DNA from: Anodontia alba
Lineage: Eukaryota > Mollusca > Bivalvia > Lucinida > Lucinidae
Reading direction: 5' to 3'
DNA: 64,000 bases
Assembly: GCA_964016985.1 (NCBI GenBank)
Contig: OZ024831.1
Coordinates: 85,640,095 to 85,704,094, forward strand
The position numbers and the translations under genes were made by a program. This document shows, piece after piece, positions 36,201 through 42,200 of this stretch; the first letter of the stretch is position 1; each line of letters starts with the position of its first letter. Below the pieces are notes generated by a model, which was given only the letters and a program-made list of their open reading frames with translations, was not told the DNA's origin and did no database searches.

Positions 36201-39200
36201 AATAAGAAAAAATATCATCAAGTTGTCATCTACTGAATTAGCCCAGGGTGTGGTTAGTGTTAAAGATCTCTGGGTCACACTCAAATTTGCTGAATTAGCC
36301 CAGAGTGTGATAAGTGTTAAATATCTCTGGGTCACACTCAACATAAGTGTTTTGTGTGATCCTGTGATTGGGGAAGATCCACTAGACATGATACAGAGCA
36401 ACAGATCATGTAACTGTCGTAATAACCAGAGAGTTGTGATCATTCTGGGATATTTTTTCTTATTTCTCTATAAAAAGATATGTTGTGGGTACTCATTAGA
36501 AGTGCCTCAATGAGGTGCTTCTAATGAGTACCCACATCATATGTTTATATGGATAACAGGAGAAAATTACCCACTGTCATCACCAAATATTCCTTAACAA
36601 ATTCCTCTGATGTTACCATAGTAATAACCAGGAGTTAATCAGAAGGATCATGAAATATTTTCTAAGGTCATTCTCTCCCTTCCGCTGATTCAAGAAGGGC
36701 AGTTGTCGGTTTCTGGCGAAAGAATGTGTACAATACTGGTTAACTGCTTAAAGGACTAAGCCTGCCCAGTAAACGTGTGGTTAGGTAAACTGACCGCGCT
36801 CGACATGACCCCAATGGGTTGGCTGGGCCGTAAAACCTCAACACAAACAAACAAATAATCAGAAGGAGTATCAGGTGATAATTCTGGGATATTTTTTCTC
36901 ATTTCCCCATAAAAACATGCTGTGGTACTCATTGAAGTGCCCGCCAAGGTGCTTCTAATGAGTACCCACAACATGTTTTTCATGGAGAACTAGACAATAT
37001 TATCCCAGAATTAACATCAAATACTTCTCCATAACAATTTCTCTGAATGTGTATCTATACTGACTATCCCAGGGTAAAGTACATGCTAATCTGTGATGGA
37101 ACTTGACCAGGCATATACCATAATTATTGTTAATCCTTAAAGCGCCAAGAAAAACTGCATCTGAAAATGTTGTCTGTTTATGTTGTCTGCTGAATATTCT
37201 TGCAAACTTCTCAAAGCTATTTTTTGCATACCGGCAAACAGTGTGGACCCAGATCAGAATGCTCCTAAAGGAGCAGCCTGATCTGGGTCCACACTGTTTG
37301 CAGAAATGACTTTTAAAATCACAAGCTGAAGACAAAGCAGACGACAATTGTTGTGATTGGTGCTTTAAGGGTTAAATATTCATTGTTGATGTTTAGCATC
37401 ACAAACAACAACCTTTCAGTCATAGTGATAGTGTCTGGATGTGAGGATTGGAAATGATGCTCCTTTTGAGTGTCACTTAACCGTAGTATTATGCCCCAGA
37501 CACACTGATGTGATATTTTTCAGTCTGAGTTGGGCCAAACCTCCAGCGTCTGCAGCGAAATGACAGGGCAATGATCAGACAGATCTGCAATGTCAGGCCG
37601 CAAGACATTGTCACCACCAGGTCCAATGATCTACTTGTGCGGCTTGGCATTGAGGATCTGGACCTCATTCTGAAGGAGAGAAGACTTCGATGGTATGGAT
37701 ATGTGGAACGCTCCAGTGGTGCAATCAAGACAGCCTCTGACATACAGGTTGATGGAAAGCGTGGGACCTGGGAGGCCCAAAATGACATGGAAGCAGCTGA
37801 CAGAGAGGGATTGCAGAGAGTGGAAGCTCTCGGCTATCAACCCTCATGATAGACGTACCTGGAGATCTGGTGTGAGATCTGCCATGCGTGCAGCAAGCCA
37901 GCTATCTGGAAGGGAGCCCACTGATGTGGATGTTGCCCCTGTACCTGCACGTTAATCAAAAATCCAATTATGATATGATATATTTACGGCCCAGTCAACC
38001 GATTAGAGTCATGTCGAGCGCAGTCAGTTTACCTTACTAGACTTTTCCTGGGAAAGTCCTCTAAGCAGTTAAACAGTACTTAAGCTCATTCTTTTGCCAG
38101 AAACTGACAACTGTCCTTCCTGAATCAGGGGAAGGGAGAGAATGATAATAGAAACTATTTCCTGATCAATCTCCAAGAATTTGTATCAACAACCTGGATC
38201 AAGTGGGTGTGGCAAGTTACAGTGAACACTCATTACAATGACAGCATTTGTTCCCAAAGACGTTGCCATTTAACCCTAGTCCTGCTGAACCTGGATATAC
38301 GCTGACTTTGCAGTGTACATTCAGATCAGCTGGCTTCTTCAGAAGCCAGCTGATCTGGATCTGCACTATTTGTCATTCAGTATGTGAATTTGTATCAAAA
38401 TCCAGAACCAAGTAATCTGATTGGCTGAAAATTAGAAGTGGGTGTGGCATCTTAATTTATTCAGCAGGACAAGGGTTAAAATGAATTAGCTGCTATACAG
38501 AATACTCAATTAGCAGATTGATATGTAAGAAATGTCTTTTTTTTTTTTTTTTTCTTTCTTATTTCCTCACAGAACATATGTTTTGGATATTCGTTAGAAT
38601 TGCCTCACTGAGGCCATTCTAATAAAATATCCAAAACATGTTTCTGTAAAGTATTAAATACACTATTCTTGCATAATTTGTGACTAATTGTTACCTATTA
38701 AGCGAAGTTTTCGTGACAGTCAAATTGTCATTATAACGAATTTTGTCACTGTATCGCATGTCTGTATAAAGAGGATTGTCTGTAATTTATTCAGCATGGC
38801 AAGGGTTATTAACCCTTAAAGCGCCAAGAAAACCTGCATCTGAAAATGTCGTCTGTTAATGTCGTCTGCTGAATATTCTTGCAAACTTTTCCAACCTATT
38901 TTTGCATATAGGCAAACAGTGTGGACCCAGATCAGACTGCTCCTAAAGGAGCAGTAAAGGAGCAGTCTGATCTGGGTCTACATTGTTTGCAACAATGTCT
39001 TTTAAAGTGACCAGCAGAAGACAAAGCAGATGACAATTGTTGTGACTGGCACTTTAAGGGTTAAAATACTTGTTCTAAACTTGAAGTTACTACCTGCTGA
39101 TCTGTCTAAAAATGCTGGTTGAGGGCAAACAATGGAAACCCTGATCAGATGCCACATTCTATGGTCTGATCTCAGTCTACACTGTTTGATCATTCTGGTT

Positions 39201-42200
39201 ACAGATCAAAATATCCCATTTCACAATAAATTCCTCAAACTAGAATACACATAAAACTGACTTTTAATGCTTAGCATTCTTGGTAAAATTTTCAGCAGAC
39301 GATATACTGAAATATTTTTCTTATTTTTTCCAGAAAACAGGTTTCAACATTTCATGTGAATTGTCTCCAATAGAGACAAATTGCATGAAATGTCAAATCC
39401 TATTTTCTGAGTAAAATAAGAAAAATATCATCAATTTGCTGTCTGCTGAATTAGCCTAGAGTGTAGAAGAGGTTAAATATTGATAACTTTTTTTAATTTT
39501 AGTCCGATTCTAATGGAACTTTCACCAAAATGTAGGGTTTGATGTCTGGAGTTGAAATGAGGCAGAGGGCAGCTTTTAAAGGACAGAGGGGTGGCAGAAA
39601 AGGGCAAGAGGGATGGCCCACCCCTCTGTGTAAGGCCAGCTGGAGCACTGTATACTTAATAATGTATTTATCTTAAATATTCTGACTGAATCGCATTTTG
39701 CCTCTAAAAACATCAGACAAAATATGAACTACTTCCATCCTGAGGTTCAGGAGATACAGCCTTTCAAAAATTTTAACCAAAACCTTTAACCCATTGTAGA
39801 CTGAATAGACTCTCCTACACTGTATATAGAAAGAGTCCAATTTCAATTTTAGGTAAATCCAGCTATCAGATTTAGATATTCCTAGAGAAAAACGGTTAAA
39901 GCATTTGCAAACAGTGGAGACCCTGATCGGGTGCCGCATTCTGCAGCCTCTGATCTGAGTCTGCACTGTTTGCCAATTACCCTTTTAGGGGTCTCCAGAC
40001 TACAATGGGTTAACCAATGCCAACGTCGACTGCTATAACTCTAACTGTATTTTCGCATGGACAATGAATGAACAAACAGTATAAAACAGAGCAAACAGTG
40101 CAGACCCTGATCAGATGTTGCATTCTGTGGTGTCTGATCTAGGTCTACACTGTTTGCTTAGGCATGCCTGTCTGAACATTGAGGGAAAGTATCATTATTA
40201 CCATAAATTTACATGTTAAAGATAAAAATTGAGACCAGAGTGCCCAGGCTGGGTATTTATCAGTCACTACCATTTATGTGTGAAAGATAAAAACTGAGAC
40301 CAGAGTGCCAAAACTGGGTGTTTATCATTCAGGTCTTGTTTAATAAAATCTTACCATGTTTAGGGCTAAGTATTGGAAATGGATCACCAATCTTCCAGAA
40401 GAAATACAGGAACACAAACCAAGATATAAAAGTCAAGGTCACTTTGATATGACGCTTTGGTGGAACTGAAATTGAGGAAACATACTTACTCATGAAAATG
40501 TATGATGTGTTATGTGAGAAAAATGTCATAAGGGGTCAACAAAGGCACATACCAGCCAGTGCATAAGCAGACAGTTCTGAGCCTTTGTTAAACATCTTAA
40601 AATTTCTATCTATACCCAAAAATATGTCATTCTGTCAAGTTACAAAAAGAGTCATTTAAGAGGAATTGATACACTTTCAGGGGAGGCAACTCTTGCAAAA
40701 TTTTGTTTGTCCCCTTCTGAAAGAGGTCTACTCTTAAAGGAAAGAATTTGCTCCCTGTGGGAGCAAATTATTTTCTTTAAGAGTGGACCCCTTTACAGAA
40801 GGGGCTTGGTGTGAAGGAACAGGAAGTCAAAAAAAGTTTTCTTCCTTGTACAAAATGGCAAAAAATTTATGAAGTGTGCCCAGTCCTCTTAAAACTCCAG
40901 GAAATAATTTTCTTAAAGGAAAACAAACACCAATTAACAAACATACCTGGAAATAAAGAACATTTTAAGCTCAACGGCTTGAAGAAAAAATTATGAAAAT
41001 TGGTCAAGAATTAAGAAATTTATTGGCTTTGAAGATCTGGAAAATACTGTAATGGAAGCTACCATTTTTGTAAGTGACATCATATCCATCTAATTAAATA
41101 TGCAAAAATTACATGAATCACAAATGAAACAATATTTTATTACTATATACCTGCATATGTTTTCATTTTCATATATACTATCAACTAGTTCACATAAGCA
41201 GTATATTCCTGTCAACAGACAGCTTTTATTTGTGTCTTACAAAAATTAAACATCTAGTAAAATACTCAATATGGTGGCGCACAATTTATTCACAGTTGTA
41301 TAAACTTTAAACTACAATATTTTTCTTATACCTTAACTGATTTTGATAAAAATTGTGTGATAATGCTTTCTTTCTACAGCTGAATATTTTCAGACATATA
41401 TTGCATTTCGTGGGTCTTTCCCTTTAACCCTTGTCATGCTGAATAAATTAAGATGTCCCGCCCACTTCTAAATTTCAGCCAATCAGACTACTTGATCGAG
41501 ATTGTTGACATAAATTCATATACTGAAAGGCAAACAGTGCAGATCGAGATCAGTTCGCTTCTTCAGAAGCCAACTGATCTGGATCTACACTGTTTGCGAA
41601 GGCAGGGTACATCCGGGTTCAGCAGGACAAGGGTTAAGATGTATCGTTCGTCTGTCATTACTGACAATGACCAATCTGTATGAAATGTAAAGCTTCCTTT
41701 GGGAGAAAAATAAAAAAGTAACATATTTACCCTATGTATTGGGACAAACAACCCTGGGTAAACAGTGTAGACCCAGATCAGATGCAGCAGTTTCAGACAC
41801 TTCAACATGTAGTAAAAAGGATTTGGTTAGGAGATAAGATGTCCCAATTTTTAAGATAGATATGGTTATTTTAAAATGGTGTCTACTGATGCATGAACTC
41901 AGTGTGTTAAGAGCAACTTCAGTATTATAAAGGCCTTCAGGTATCAAAATTATTCTGGAGACAAAAATACTGATGTTTTAATTATGAACCCTTAATATTA
42001 AAAAACTACTATATCTGTCCAGAAATTTGAACAAGTCCAGTTTACTGCCAGTTGATGTGTCTATAAACGACTAGATGATTGTTTGCGTTGAGGTTTTATG
42101 GCCCATTCAACCCAATTAGGTCATGTCAAGCATAGTCAGTTTGCCTAACCACACATTTACTGGGCACAATTAGTCCTCTAAGCTGTTAATCATGTTCACC